In this document: positions 53,425-63,962 of the stretch, one piece after another | How positions within the stretch are numbered: position 1 is the first letter of the stretch | Layout: every line of letters starts with the position of its first letter | NCBI RefSeq assembly: GCF_000024425.1 | Contig: NC_013946.1 | Coordinates: 1,178,001 to 1,242,000 of the forward strand | Length of the DNA stretch: 64,000 nucleotides | DNA from: Meiothermus ruber DSM 1279 | Lineage (GTDB): Bacteria; Deinococcota; Deinococci; Deinococcales; Thermaceae | Direction of reading: 5' to 3' | Position numbers and translations under genes: made by a program | Notes under the pieces: generated by a model | Told to the model about the DNA's origin: nothing | The model's database searches: none | The model's input: only the letters and a program-made list of their open reading frames with translations

Positions 53425-54177
53425 ATGCGCGCCCAAGACTACACCGCAACCCGCCCGCTGGTGGTTTTTCATCCGGGTCACAGCCGTTGGTTTGAGCCGC
53501 TTCTGGCGGCTTCGCTGCACCACAATCTGCCCTTGTTTGTTTATCCCAGCCAGCCCGGAACCCACCTCGAGGCCGCCCTGGCCGGCCTGCTGCCCTTAGG
53601 CTTCCGGGGTGCGGTGCTGGAAGACCCCGGCCTGCAGGCCCTGGCCCTGGATGTGGTGCGGCACCTCGAGCCCGAGGCCATCCAGGCCCGGCGGGTTGAC
53701 CTGGTGCTGCCCGAGATGACCGGGGTGCGTGGGTTCTACCTCGAGCCCATCGCACTGGCCAACCTGATCCGCCGTTATGCTTTTGGCGACAGAGCCCTCT
53801 GGCTGGGCCCGGCGCGCGCGGAGCTGGCCCAGGGGTTGCGCGGCCTGACCAAAGTCTCGGTGCTTAGCCGAAGCTTCCCAGAAGGTGAAAGTTTTCTGGA
53901 GCGGCTGCCGCCTCCACAACGCGGGGTGGTGGCGGTGGCCGAGGTTCAGGCTGCGGTGGTGGCCCGTCAGGCCGACCTAATTGTGTACGCGGGTGGCAGC
54001 CTGCCCCTATCCCTGCTTCAGCCTTACCACAGCGTGATTGCCCTCAAACCCCTACCTACCGAGGCCCTGCGCCTGGTTGGGGAGTATGTGCCCCCGGACG
54101 AGTTCCAAAAGTTCCATTTAGCGGCCCTGCTGGAGGCTCTGGGCTATGCCCTGCCGCCTGAAGCCTTTTCGGTATAG
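53425..54177 (+). CDS. Shikimate dehydrogenase-like protein, divergent
   Basis: A 250-residue protein whose first 75 residues resemble the AroE N-terminal domain (VVFHPGHSRWFEPLLAASLH, FVYPSQPGTHLEAALAGLLP, LGFRGAVLEDP). The residues AroE needs, the shikimate-binding serines and the lysine-aspartate pair, are not seen (EDPGLQ replaces the NVTxPxK motif), and no clear NADP motif follows. It is probably not a working AroE. TAGATT (53411-53416) lies 8 bases before the ATG. Confidence 0.55.
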   Translation: MRAQDYTATRPLVVFHPGHSRWFEPLLAASLHHNLPLFVYPSQPGTHLEAALAGLLPLGFRGAVLEDPGLQALALDVVRHLEPEAIQARRVDLVLPEMTGVRGFYLEPIALANLIRRYAFGDRALWLGPARAELAQGLRGLTKVSVLSRSFPEGESFLERLPPPQRGVVAVAEVQAAVVARQADLIVYAGGSLPLSLLQPYHSVIALKPLPTEALRLVGEYVPPDEFQKFHLAALLEALGYALPPEAFSV

Positions 54178-54211
54178 CTTGGTTAGGGCTCTAGGAGTTA
54201 AATCCAAACCG

Positions 54212-54560
54212 GCGACGACTCCCCGTTCTAAAGAACGGGGTCTCGGTTCTCACGGGACGGCCCACGCCGTACCCATCCCCGAAGGCTCCGTCCGAGCCCA
54301 TAGAAAACCTTGGCTCCGTATCGGCAGGCGAGCGGTGTGCTTCCCGCCCCGCCTTGGCGGGGCGGATGCCACGGGTGTTCGTTTGGAGTTTTACCCATCG
54401 GACTACCCGATGGAACCCCCTACTCCAGGTTTCAAGGGGCACGGGAAACGATGTTCCCAAGGAGATCATACCGCCCATTTGCCGCCCACTATGCTATGTG
54501 CTCCTCCGGAGCACGTGGGGAGTCCATGGGGGATTATAGCCCTCCACACCCCCCTCTTCT
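54212..54560 (-). mobile_element. Non-coding element with IS200/IS605-type right-end palindrome (remnant)
   Basis: The 383-base gap 54178-54560 has no convincing gene but is rich in hairpins. Read on the minus strand, CCCCGTTCTTTAGAACGGGG (54240-54221) followed by AGTCGTCG has the look of an IS200/IS605 right end: a perfect hairpin with a TTTAG centre, then AGTxGTC. Upstream lie a 10-bp CCGCCCCGCC/GGCGGGGCGG stem (54344-54365), CCATCGG/CCGATGG (54398-54416) and GTGCTC/GAGCAC (54500-54515). No transposase or TnpB reading frame remains. It may be a MITE-like deletion product. Confidence 0.45.
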
Positions 54561-55280
54561 CTAACGCTCTTCCAAAACGCCCTGGCGTAGCAGGGCCGGC
54601 ACAATGGGTTCCCCTACGCGCAACAGCGCATAGCTGCCCAGGCGGCGGGCGGTGGTTTTCAGGCGCAGCAGGTGCTGGGCCAGGGCTTCTCGATAGGCCT
54701 GTACCTCCGCCGGCCCTACCTCCAACCGCTGCCCTACTTCCACATCTTGCAGCAAAGCCTCGGCAAAGCCAGGCGACGCCTCCTCGGGGGCCAGAACCTG
54801 CACCAGCACCACCCGCTGGAGTTTCTGCAGCAGGCGCGACCAGTCCAGCTCATCCAGGCCGTCGGTTATCAGTACCGTGACCCCTTTAGGCCGGGGCAGC
54901 GTCAGCAGGGCCGAAGGCCCCGACTCGACCCAGCTCAGCCGGCCCTGGTAGCGCCCCCCACCCCACAAAAAAGCACCTTCTGGCCGGGCTAGCTCCAACA
55001 GGATGCGCGCTGCCCGTTCGGCATAGGCTTGTTTGCCGTGTAGCAGCATGCTTTTGGAGCCATCCAGAAAGAATGTAAACCGGGCGGGGGCTTCGGCCTG
55101 GAAGATGCGGGTATACAACCGCCCGGTGCGGGCAAAGGCGCGCCAGTCTATAAAGCGGGGTTCGTCGCCCTGGGTGTAGCCGCGCAGCTCGTAGAACTCG
55201 AGGCCCCGTCCCGGTACGGCCTGGGTTCGCTCACCGGCGAAGGGCTGGGTGGGGCGGGTGCGGATGCGATAACGGGTCAC
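54561..55280 (-). CDS. DUF58 domain protein (vWA-like)
   Basis: A 239-residue cytoplasmic protein. GRGLEFYELRGYTQGDEPRFIDWRAFARTGRLY is the DUF58 signature region (positions about 25-60), and FTFFLDGSKSMLL is a MIDAS-like vWA start with DxSxS replaced by DGSKS. DUF58 proteins usually partner MoxR ATPases; none is in the window. It is the last gene of a four-gene minus-strand run, 25 bases after the GT4 gene. Confidence 0.85.
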   Translation of the reverse strand: MTRYRIRTRPTQPFAGERTQAVPGRGLEFYELRGYTQGDEPRFIDWRAFARTGRLYTRIFQAEAPARFTFFLDGSKSMLLHGKQAYAERAARILLELARPEGAFLWGGGRYQGRLSWVESGPSALLTLPRPKGVTVLITDGLDELDWSRLLQKLQRVVLVQVLAPEEASPGFAEALLQDVEVGQRLEVGPAEVQAYREALAQHLLRLKTTARRLGSYALLRVGEPIVPALLRQGVLEER

Positions 55281-55305
55281 GGCCTCGAGTAGATGAGCTT
55301 TAGCA

Positions 55306-56505
55306 CTAGCGGGGGCTGCTCAGGCTGCTCTGGGGTAGGCGGGGGAAGGGGATTTTGAGGCGGCGCGGCTCGATCTCCACCAGGCGGGTGGCCTCGTCGT
55401 AGATGGCTACGATCTGCTCGGCGACGCGCCGGGCGGTGCGCTGGTCGGCAAACTTACGGGCTCCTTCGCTGAAACGCTGGCGCAGTGGTTCGTTCTGGAG
55501 AAGCTCGAGGGCCCGCTCGGCCATGGCCCGATAGTCGCCAGGCTGCACCAGGTAGCCGCTGCTGCCTACCTCGACCCCCTGCAGAGTGCCTTCGGCGCCC
55601 ACCGCCACCACCGGCACGCCCACCGCCTGGGCCTCCCAGAGCACCAGGCCCTGGGTTTCGGTCTCACTGGCGAACAAGAACAGCTCGGCCATGCGGTAAT
55701 ATCCGCCGATTTTCTCGTAGGGCACCGGCCCCACAAAGGTGAGATGCTCGGATAATCCCAGCCTGTGGGCCAGCTTCTCCAGCTCATCCTGTTCGGGCCC
55801 CATACCCACCAGGGCCAGGTGGGCATCCAATTCCTTGCGAATTTCGGCCAGGGCGCGAATTACCACATCCACACTTTTTTCCTTCCCCAGGCGGCCCACA
55901 TGCAACAGGCGTCGCTTGCCGCTGGGCCAGGGTGAGACCGGGTCGGGGGCCGACTCCAGAATATCGGTATCGATGCCAGTGGGAATTACTCTAATCTCGC
56001 GCTCTATGGCGTAGCTTTCGGCCAGTTGCTTGACCGGGTTGGTTGGGGCGATGACCACATCGGCCCGGTTGTAGAAAGCCTGGCAGACTTTCTGCATGAT
56101 GCCCACATACTTGTCGAGGGTGGCGACACCGGGGATGTAATGGGCGTACTTTTCTAGATGGGTGTGGAAGGTAGAGACGTGGGGCAGGCGGTGGCGGTAG
56201 GCCAGCCGCGCGCCCCAGATGCCGATAAACAGGGGTGTGTGGGTGTGGAAAATCTCGAACTCGGTGGGCAGCAGGCGGCTGCTGGGCATGGCCAGCCGCT
56301 GGTTTTCAAAAAAGGGGTAGGGCACACTGGGCACCCGTACCACCCAGTCTTCACGGGGGTCGGCGTCCGGCATCTCGGGGGCCAGCACCCAGGCCTCGTG
56401 GCCCATACGGCGCAGCTCGCGCTTGAGCAGGTAAACGCTGGTAGCCACCCCGTTGGGCCCAGGCAGGTAGGTGTCGGTGAACAGGCCGATGCGGTATAGA
56501 CGCAC
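55306..56505 (-). CDS. Family 4 glycosyltransferase (glycolipid-type)
   Basis: A 399-residue GT-B enzyme. IGLFTDTYLPGPNGVATSVYLL is the start typical of the diacylglycerol glucosyltransferase/PimB-like group, HTHTPLFIGIW and STFHTHLEKYAHY form the acceptor side, and SETETQGLVLWEAQAVGVPVV is the E(x7)E donor motif. It likely adds sugar to membrane lipid, as Thermales glycolipids require; the exact sugar is unknown. TAACAT (minus 56518-56513) lies 7 bases before the GTG, so this gene has its own leaderless start within the operon. Confidence 0.85.
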   Translation of the reverse strand: MRLYRIGLFTDTYLPGPNGVATSVYLLKRELRRMGHEAWVLAPEMPDADPREDWVVRVPSVPYPFFENQRLAMPSSRLLPTEFEIFHTHTPLFIGIWGARLAYRHRLPHVSTFHTHLEKYAHYIPGVATLDKYVGIMQKVCQAFYNRADVVIAPTNPVKQLAESYAIEREIRVIPTGIDTDILESAPDPVSPWPSGKRRLLHVGRLGKEKSVDVVIRALAEIRKELDAHLALVGMGPEQDELEKLAHRLGLSEHLTFVGPVPYEKIGGYYRMAELFLFASETETQGLVLWEAQAVGVPVVAVGAEGTLQGVEVGSSGYLVQPGDYRAMAERALELLQNEPLRQRFSEGARKFADQRTARRVAEQIVAIYDEATRLVEIEPRRLKIPFPRLPQSSLSSPR

Positions 56506-56512
56506 GGGTATT

Positions 56513-56520
56513 ATGTTAGC
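56513..56520 (-). promoter_or_regulatory. Internal extended -10 promoter for the GT4 gene
   Basis: Minus strand TGTGCTAACAT: an extended -10 (TGC-TAACAT) 7 bases before the GTG. The 15-mer around it recurs at 58539-58553 before the operon's first gene. Confidence 0.5.
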
Positions 56521-56531
56521 ACAGCCAGCAA

Positions 56532-57710
56532 TTACCGCTCTTGCAGCGGTTCAGAAGAGACCTTGGGAGAAGATTTAAGCCACCGGGCTAGAAATTCCTC
56601 CCGGGGGCTGTACCCCAGCAGGGCTGCGGGTAACGAGCGCTTGGGCAGCTCTCCTCGATAAAGCCACAAAAACCATGCGCTGGCTGTGCCACTAATCAGC
56701 CGTTGCAGGAAGGTGACGGGGGCCAGGTGAAACCCAAACACCCGCAACCCCGCCGCCGCCTGGGAGATGCCCCAGACGCCTCTTATCTCCGGCCTAGACT
56801 GCACATACTCGGCCAGCAGCGTGAAGCCCTTGCGGCCTTCGCGCAGTAGCTGGACCTGGGTCATGGCGGGGGTGCGTACCGAGTCGAGGTGCACCTCGAG
56901 GCTGGGGTCGCCCTTTTGCAACCCGGGCTGGCTGGGGCCAGGAAAGGCGCAGGGGCTTACCGCTAGATAATCGAAAGGGCCCAGCCCCAGCCGCTCTACT
57001 TTGTTCTTGATAAAGTAGCGCTCGTGCCCGCCCTGGCTGGCCCGCATGAGCCCCTCGCGCCAGGTGAGCGGTTGGGCCTCGAGCTCGTCAAGCCGTACCG
57101 GCTGATAGCCGAGTTCTTTTAGCCTGGGCAGAATTTCATCCAGGATTGCCAGGGTTTGTGGAAAACGGTCATTGTCGTGCAACAAAACAATGGAACCGGG
57201 CTTGCACCATACCAGAATGCGCTGGGCCAGGGCCTGGGGGTCTTGCTTTGTCCAGTCCTTCGACTCCACGTCCCACAGGGCTATCTGTTTGCCCGCGGCC
57301 TTAGCCAGCCAGCGGGTAAAAGGGGTATGAATGCCGTGGGGCGGTCGGTAGAAGCGACCGGGTATGGCCCGAATCTGGCGGGCCTCCTGCCAGGGCCACA
57401 GCAGGAAGGCCGGGCGGTGCACCTGGCCGTGGGACTCAATTTGATGCCCTTCGGCCCGGATTTTTTCCAGGAGCTCGGGGTATTTTTCTGCTTGGTTGCC
57501 CAGTACGAAAAAGGTTGCCTTTACCCCGTGTTGTCGCAGGCGCTCGAGGATGGCCTCGGTGTGGGCGCTGGGCCCATCGTCGAAGGTGAGGGCAATTTGC
57601 GGGCTGCTTCGGCGGCCCCAGGCAATTGAACCCACGCCCATCCAGCGGTAGACCAGGTCGGCCCCCAGATAAAGGGCCAGCAGGAGCAAGAGCAGGACGA
57701 CAACTTCCAC
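56532..57710 (-). CDS. Polysaccharide deacetylase with extra C-terminal (YkoP-like) domain
   Basis: A 392-residue membrane-anchored protein. An N-terminal span (VVVLLLLLLALYLGADLV) is followed by a NodB domain: TFDDGPS (42-48), SHGQVHRP (the zinc histidines), RPPHGIHTP and LHDNDRF. After residue 215 a second domain of about 175 residues (HERYFIKNKVERLGLGPFDY ...) resembles the YkoP-like domain found with deacetylases. It probably deacetylates a surface glycan. The GTG start follows GAGG by 5 bases. Confidence 0.83.
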   Translation of the reverse strand: MEVVVLLLLLLALYLGADLVYRWMGVGSIAWGRRSSPQIALTFDDGPSAHTEAILERLRQHGVKATFFVLGNQAEKYPELLEKIRAEGHQIESHGQVHRPAFLLWPWQEARQIRAIPGRFYRPPHGIHTPFTRWLAKAAGKQIALWDVESKDWTKQDPQALAQRILVWCKPGSIVLLHDNDRFPQTLAILDEILPRLKELGYQPVRLDELEAQPLTWREGLMRASQGGHERYFIKNKVERLGLGPFDYLAVSPCAFPGPSQPGLQKGDPSLEVHLDSVRTPAMTQVQLLREGRKGFTLLAEYVQSRPEIRGVWGISQAAAGLRVFGFHLAPVTFLQRLISGTASAWFLWLYRGELPKRSLPAALLGYSPREEFLARWLKSSPKVSSEPLQER

Positions 57711-57750
57711 AACGGCCTCACTTTAGCGGATGCAATGACACTCCAGGGGG

Positions 57751-58461
57751 TTATTGCCGTTCTCGGTCGGCGTAGTAGTCGGGGCCGTAGTCCTGCGGAG
57801 CCCCTCGCAGGCGGGCCCAGATATTCTTGAGGTGCACCCCGTACATCTTCCAGCGCCCTTTGCTCAGGCGGCGGCCCGAGGTGAGCACCTTGGCCTTGGG
57901 CGTGTAAACGATCTTGCCCCGCTGCTTGAGCTTGAGCATCAGCCGCAGATCCTCGCCGAAGGGTACGTCGTAACCGCCCACCTCGAGGGCTACCTGTCGG
58001 CGCACCGCGTGGTTGCCCCCGGCGGTGTTGGGCTGGCCTAGCTTAGCCATGATGCCTAAAAACAGCGGGTAGCCGTAGCGCGAGAGCAGCCGGTCGAACA
58101 GAGGGCCATCGAAAAACTCGAGCGGGCCGTAGGTTTCCACCACCTCGGGGTCACTAAAAGCCTCCTGGATGGCGGCAATCCAGCCGGGCTGTACCCTGCA
58201 GTCGGCATCGGTGGCGGCCACAACCTCCCCGCTGGCGGCCTCGAGGCCGGTCTGACGGGCGATGTGCAGACCGGGCTGGGGCTGGTAGATTACCTGCACC
58301 CCCAGGCGGCGTCCAATCTCGCCGGTTCGGTCGGTGGAGCCGTTGTCCACCAGAATAACTTCGTGCGGGGGTGGCTCCTGTTGCAGAATAGACTCCAGGC
58401 ATGCCCCGATCATCTCTTCTTCATTGCGGGCTGGTACCACCACGCTGACGGTAGGTTTCAT
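57751..58461 (-). CDS. Family 2 glycosyltransferase (first gene of envelope operon)
   Basis: A 236-residue GT2. VSVVVPARNEEEMIGACLESI is the nucleotide-binding start, ILVDNGSTDRTGEI follows, VVAATDADCRVQPGW carries the DxD, and NTAGGNHAVRR is the acceptor-side motif. GGAGA precedes the ATG. The leader contains a 7-bp hairpin GGGAGTT/AACTCCC (about 58487-58510). It heads the run GT2, deacetylase, GT4, DUF58. Confidence 0.86.
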   Translation of the reverse strand: MKPTVSVVVPARNEEEMIGACLESILQQEPPPHEVILVDNGSTDRTGEIGRRLGVQVIYQPQPGLHIARQTGLEAASGEVVAATDADCRVQPGWIAAIQEAFSDPEVVETYGPLEFFDGPLFDRLLSRYGYPLFLGIMAKLGQPNTAGGNHAVRRQVALEVGGYDVPFGEDLRLMLKLKQRGKIVYTPKAKVLTSGRRLSKGRWKMYGVHLKNIWARLRGAPQDYGPDYYADRERQ

Positions 58462-58539
58462 CTACTCTCCGGGATGCCAGCAACTTTTGGGGAGTTAATG
58501 CTTCTAAACTCCCTTTAGTCACGCGGCCAAAGCAGGTTT

Positions 58540-58548
58540 ATGTTAGCA
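58540..58548 (-). promoter_or_regulatory. Extended -10 promoter of the GT2-led envelope operon
   Basis: Minus strand TGTGCTAACAT with TAACAT at 58545-58540; the same 15-mer as before the GT4 gene. It would give a leader of about 70 bases holding the GGGAGTT hairpin. Confidence 0.45.
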
Positions 58549-58601
58549 CAGCCCTACCGGCAGTTTCTCTACCCTGATTGAAGGGCTTTGATCAAGAATA
58601 T

Positions 58602-58629
58602 GGTGGCGGAGGGTTGTAGCTCCGCCACC
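58602..58629 (-). terminator. Terminator hairpin of acnA
   Basis: GGTGGCGGAG (58602-58611) and CTCCGCCACC (58620-58629) form a perfect 10-bp stem with an 8-base loop, 19 bases after the acnA stop. Only ATATTCTT follows. Confidence 0.75.
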
Positions 58630-58648
58630 AGGCAACTCGTCCAGGCTT

Positions 58649-61387
<2,739 letters not shown>

Positions 61388-61680
61388 AGGTTCTCCTTTG
61401 CTGTAGGGTGTCTAGTGCTTCAGGCACGAAACCAAAGCTATTTGACCAACAACGAACCGTCCGATCCGGCTGGCTTTGCTTCTTTGCCAAGTCCTAACAG
61501 TTTACTCCATTGGTCTGGGAGCAAATGAACGCTGAGAAACGGAGTGGTTCCGCTTGGTTGTGGGGCTGGTTTCGATGCCTGGGCGGGTGCGCCCGGCCGC
61601 AGACAATCTTATGTTACAGCAGGAAGCCCTTACTGCAAATAAGTGTCGCTTGCAATAGCGGTGTTTTCTGGAGGAATAAC

Positions 61681-61890
61681 CTACAGCATGCCGGCCAGGA
61701 AGCCCTGTTCACGCACCACCCGGATCAGATCCATCACGGTGAGCTGCTGAGGGTCGTACTCGACCTCGAGCTGCCCCTTATCGATCGATTGCACGCTTCG
61801 TACGCCTTCCAGTCTCTTGATAGCGCCTGAGACTTTAGCGATCTGTTCGGGCTGTTCCATGCCCCGCACGCCCAACAACACTCGGTTCAT
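61681..61890 (-). CDS. HMA-fold protein lacking the metal-binding cysteines
   Basis: A 69-residue ferredoxin-like protein matching the heavy-metal-associated domain along its length: VLLGVRGMEQPEQIAKVSGA, IKRLEGVRSVQSID, GQLEVEYDPQQLTVMDLIRV. The CxxC after GM is replaced by QPEQ, both cysteines becoming glutamine, so soft-metal binding by the usual loop is impossible. TAAAAT (minus 61904-61899) lies 8 bases before the ATG at 61890, which fixes the start. It is divergent from the WYL regulator. Confidence 0.75.
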   Translation of the reverse strand: MNRVLLGVRGMEQPEQIAKVSGAIKRLEGVRSVQSIDKGQLEVEYDPQQLTVMDLIRVVREQGFLAGML

Positions 61891-62029
61891 ACCCAGATAT
61901 TTTATGGGAGCTGCAACCGACAACGACCCTCCCCAAAACTCGCGTTGCGCACCAGGGGTGGTGCAGGAAGAGCGGCTGGGCTGTCCAAATTGCACCCCCG
62001 AATTAAACCCAACTGGTCTAACATAAAGC

Positions 62030-63037
62030 ATGGGACTTGAAAAGCGCTCACACCGGAAGTCCAGACGCTTGCTCGAGGTCGTAGGGCTACTGGAACTCAG
62101 GCCCCACAGCACAAAAGAGCTTGCTGAGCGTCTGGGCGTCAGCCAGCGCACGGTGCAACGGGATATTGATGAATTGCATTCCCTGCGCCCAGAGCTGCAA
62201 GAGGATGGTCATGGTCGGTATTTCATACCTAATAATGCGCCCTCCAATCCATACAACCTGCTCCTGCGCTACGCTACCTTTCGATTCTTCTACCACCAGG
62301 CGCCTACGCACCATCAGTACTTCATGCAGGAATTGCACCGTCTGGTCAAGGAACTGCCGGAGCATATCCGCCACCTGGTCGCCCTGGACCTCGAGGCCTA
62401 CCGCCGGCGCAACCTTCCCTCCGACCGCACCCTGGAGATGGTCTTGCGGGCCTGGGGAGAACGCCGCGTCTTGCAGGTGGACTATCAAAGTCTGCAGGGC
62501 CGGCAGACCCGACGGGAACTGGAGATCTGGTTTCTGGAGCTAAACCGCTGGAACCTGGCGCTCTATGTTCTTGCCCGGGTACCCGGTTCAAGCTATCCAG
62601 GCCCCCAGATGTACAAGCTGGCGCGCATGTCAAACCCGAGAATCCTGGAAAAAACCTACACCATCCCCCAGGATTTCAACCCCAATAAATTCTTTTCCGG
62701 GGCCTGGGGGGTTGCCCTGGCCCATCAAAAGGCGCGGGTGGTGCTTCGGTTTGCCCCAGCGGTGATTCCCAGACTCCGTGAGGGGGATTTGCCAGGGCCC
62801 GCCGAGTGGCGCGTGCTGGAGGACGGCCGCGCGGAAGCGGTGTATGAGGTCAACACTGGCCCGGATGGCTACCCCTTCGAACTTCTGGGCTGGGTGCTTT
62901 CCTGGGGCAGCCTGGTGGAGGTGGTGGCCCCCGCCGATCTACGGGCCCGCTGGCTTCAGGAGATTCGCAACCTGGCCGAGAGATGGATAGACACCCTGCC
63001 GCCGACGCCTCTTCTGCACAGCAGTTGGCGACACTAG
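62030..63037 (+). CDS. WYL-domain transcriptional regulator
   Basis: A 335-residue regulator. The N-terminal DeoR-type HTH (LLEVVGLLELRPHSTKELAE, LGVSQRTVQRDIDEL) is followed by the WYL domain (VLQVDYQSLQGRQTRRELEI) and a C-terminal WCX-like extension. WYL proteins bind ligands or nucleic acid and often control defence or DNA-damage genes; none of those is adjacent. TAACAT lies 5 bases before the ATG. It heads a plus-strand run with the YbjN and repeat proteins. Confidence 0.88.
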   Translation: MGLEKRSHRKSRRLLEVVGLLELRPHSTKELAERLGVSQRTVQRDIDELHSLRPELQEDGHGRYFIPNNAPSNPYNLLLRYATFRFFYHQAPTHHQYFMQELHRLVKELPEHIRHLVALDLEAYRRRNLPSDRTLEMVLRAWGERRVLQVDYQSLQGRQTRRELEIWFLELNRWNLALYVLARVPGSSYPGPQMYKLARMSNPRILEKTYTIPQDFNPNKFFSGAWGVALAHQKARVVLRFAPAVIPRLREGDLPGPAEWRVLEDGRAEAVYEVNTGPDGYPFELLGWVLSWGSLVEVVAPADLRARWLQEIRNLAERWIDTLPPTPLLHSSWRH

Positions 63038-63096
63038 GTGTCGCAGTGCTTTGCAAAACTGACCTTACTTCGGCTAGGTATAGGGGTGATGCCAAC

Positions 63097-63591
63097 ATGG
63101 AGATGAAGCGCCAGCATCAAACGGTGGAGTTTAACCGCGCACTCATTCGCCAGTACGTGGAGGAGCGAGGCCTCCGGTACCTGACCGATCAGGATGGGGA
63201 CTACGTAGCCATTATGGCGATGGAACATTGCCCGCAAAAGCTTTTCACCATCTTTGCGGCTTCGGGTCTGCGGGAAGATGTTTTTTCCATCACCATGCGC
63301 GTGGAGCCCTCTCCGGAGATGTCCGAGCTGGAGGCGCTTCGGCTGGTGAACCGCTGGAACACCCAGCGCCGCTGGCCCAGGGCCTACCACACCGAGGACG
63401 GTTTTACCCTGGACTGGCACATCGACCTCGAGATGGGCATCAGCCCGGCCCTTTTCGCCGATATGTGCAATACGGTGATGCTGGCGGCCCACCAGTTTGT
63501 GATGGAGCTCAACCCTGGGCGGGGCCAGGGCGTGGCTGAGATGCAGGATCTGTTCCGTACCTTGCTGGAGCGATTGCGAGAGAGAAGATAA
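63097..63591 (+). CDS. YbjN-domain protein
   Basis: A 164-residue acidic protein with the YbjN fold: TDQDGDYVAIMAMEHCPQKL, EALRLVNRWNTQRRWPRAYH (the most conserved stretch), then LDWHIDLEMGISPALFADMC and a long C-terminal helix. YbjN-like proteins resemble type III secretion chaperones and may aid folding or partner binding. The ATG at 63097 is preferred because the frame further upstream runs into the WYL gene. Probably co-transcribed with the repeat protein 20 bases later. Confidence 0.8.
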   Translation: MEMKRQHQTVEFNRALIRQYVEERGLRYLTDQDGDYVAIMAMEHCPQKLFTIFAASGLREDVFSITMRVEPSPEMSELEALRLVNRWNTQRRWPRAYHTEDGFTLDWHIDLEMGISPALFADMCNTVMLAAHQFVMELNPGRGQGVAEMQDLFRTLLERLRERR

Positions 63592-63611
63592 GCCGGCCAC
63601 AGGAGGCAGAT

Positions 63612-63884
63612 ATGGACAAGCTCAAGCACAACCCTTACACCGGAGCCTACGAGTTTGCGGAAGATGATATGGAGCCGACCTACAACGAGTATGAAGGGCG
63701 CTACGAGCTGGGCCGCCCGGAGGATCTGAGCTACTCCCCCTATACCCGCAGCTACAGCAAAAAAGGGAGCAAGCTGGTGGATCGATACAACCCCTACACC
63801 GGCCGCTACGAGCAGGCGCCGGAGGATTGGGAGCTTATGTACAACCCTTACAGCGGGAAGTACGAGTTTGGACCCAAGGAGTAA
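63612..63884 (+). CDS. Tyrosine-rich tandem repeat protein (YNPYTGxYE repeats)
   Basis: A 90-residue protein made of five repeats with a period of 17-18 residues: HNPYTGAYE (6-14), YNEYEGRYE (24-32), YSPYTRSYS (41-49), YNPYTGRYE (59-67) and YNPYSGKYE (77-85). Spacers are acidic except the third, which is basic. AGGAGG lies 6 bases before the ATG. There is no signal peptide. I do not know this family; the repeats may form a beta-hairpin array or bind a partner such as the neighbouring YbjN protein. Confidence 0.75.
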   Translation: MDKLKHNPYTGAYEFAEDDMEPTYNEYEGRYELGRPEDLSYSPYTRSYSKKGSKLVDRYNPYTGRYEQAPEDWELMYNPYSGKYEFGPKE

Positions 63885-63933
63885 AGCCGAGGAGGTGTAG
63901 AAAGGGCTGTCCAGTTCGAATCAGGCCCACCTA

Positions 63934-63962
63934 TTGACAGACTTTGAATGGGCATGTACAAT
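63934..63962 (+). promoter_or_regulatory. Near-consensus promoter pointing out of the window
   Basis: A perfect TTGACA (63934-63939), a 17-base spacer and TACAAT (63957-63962). Transcription would begin near 63969, leaving about 30 bases in view with no start codon context. Its strength suggests a stable RNA or a highly expressed gene beyond the edge. Confidence 0.85.

Noticed and set aside
54191-54478. 95-residue minus-strand ORF as a TnpB C-terminus
   Set aside because: It has no RuvC motif or zinc-finger CxxC pairs; it crosses the palindromes, so I treat it as non-coding.
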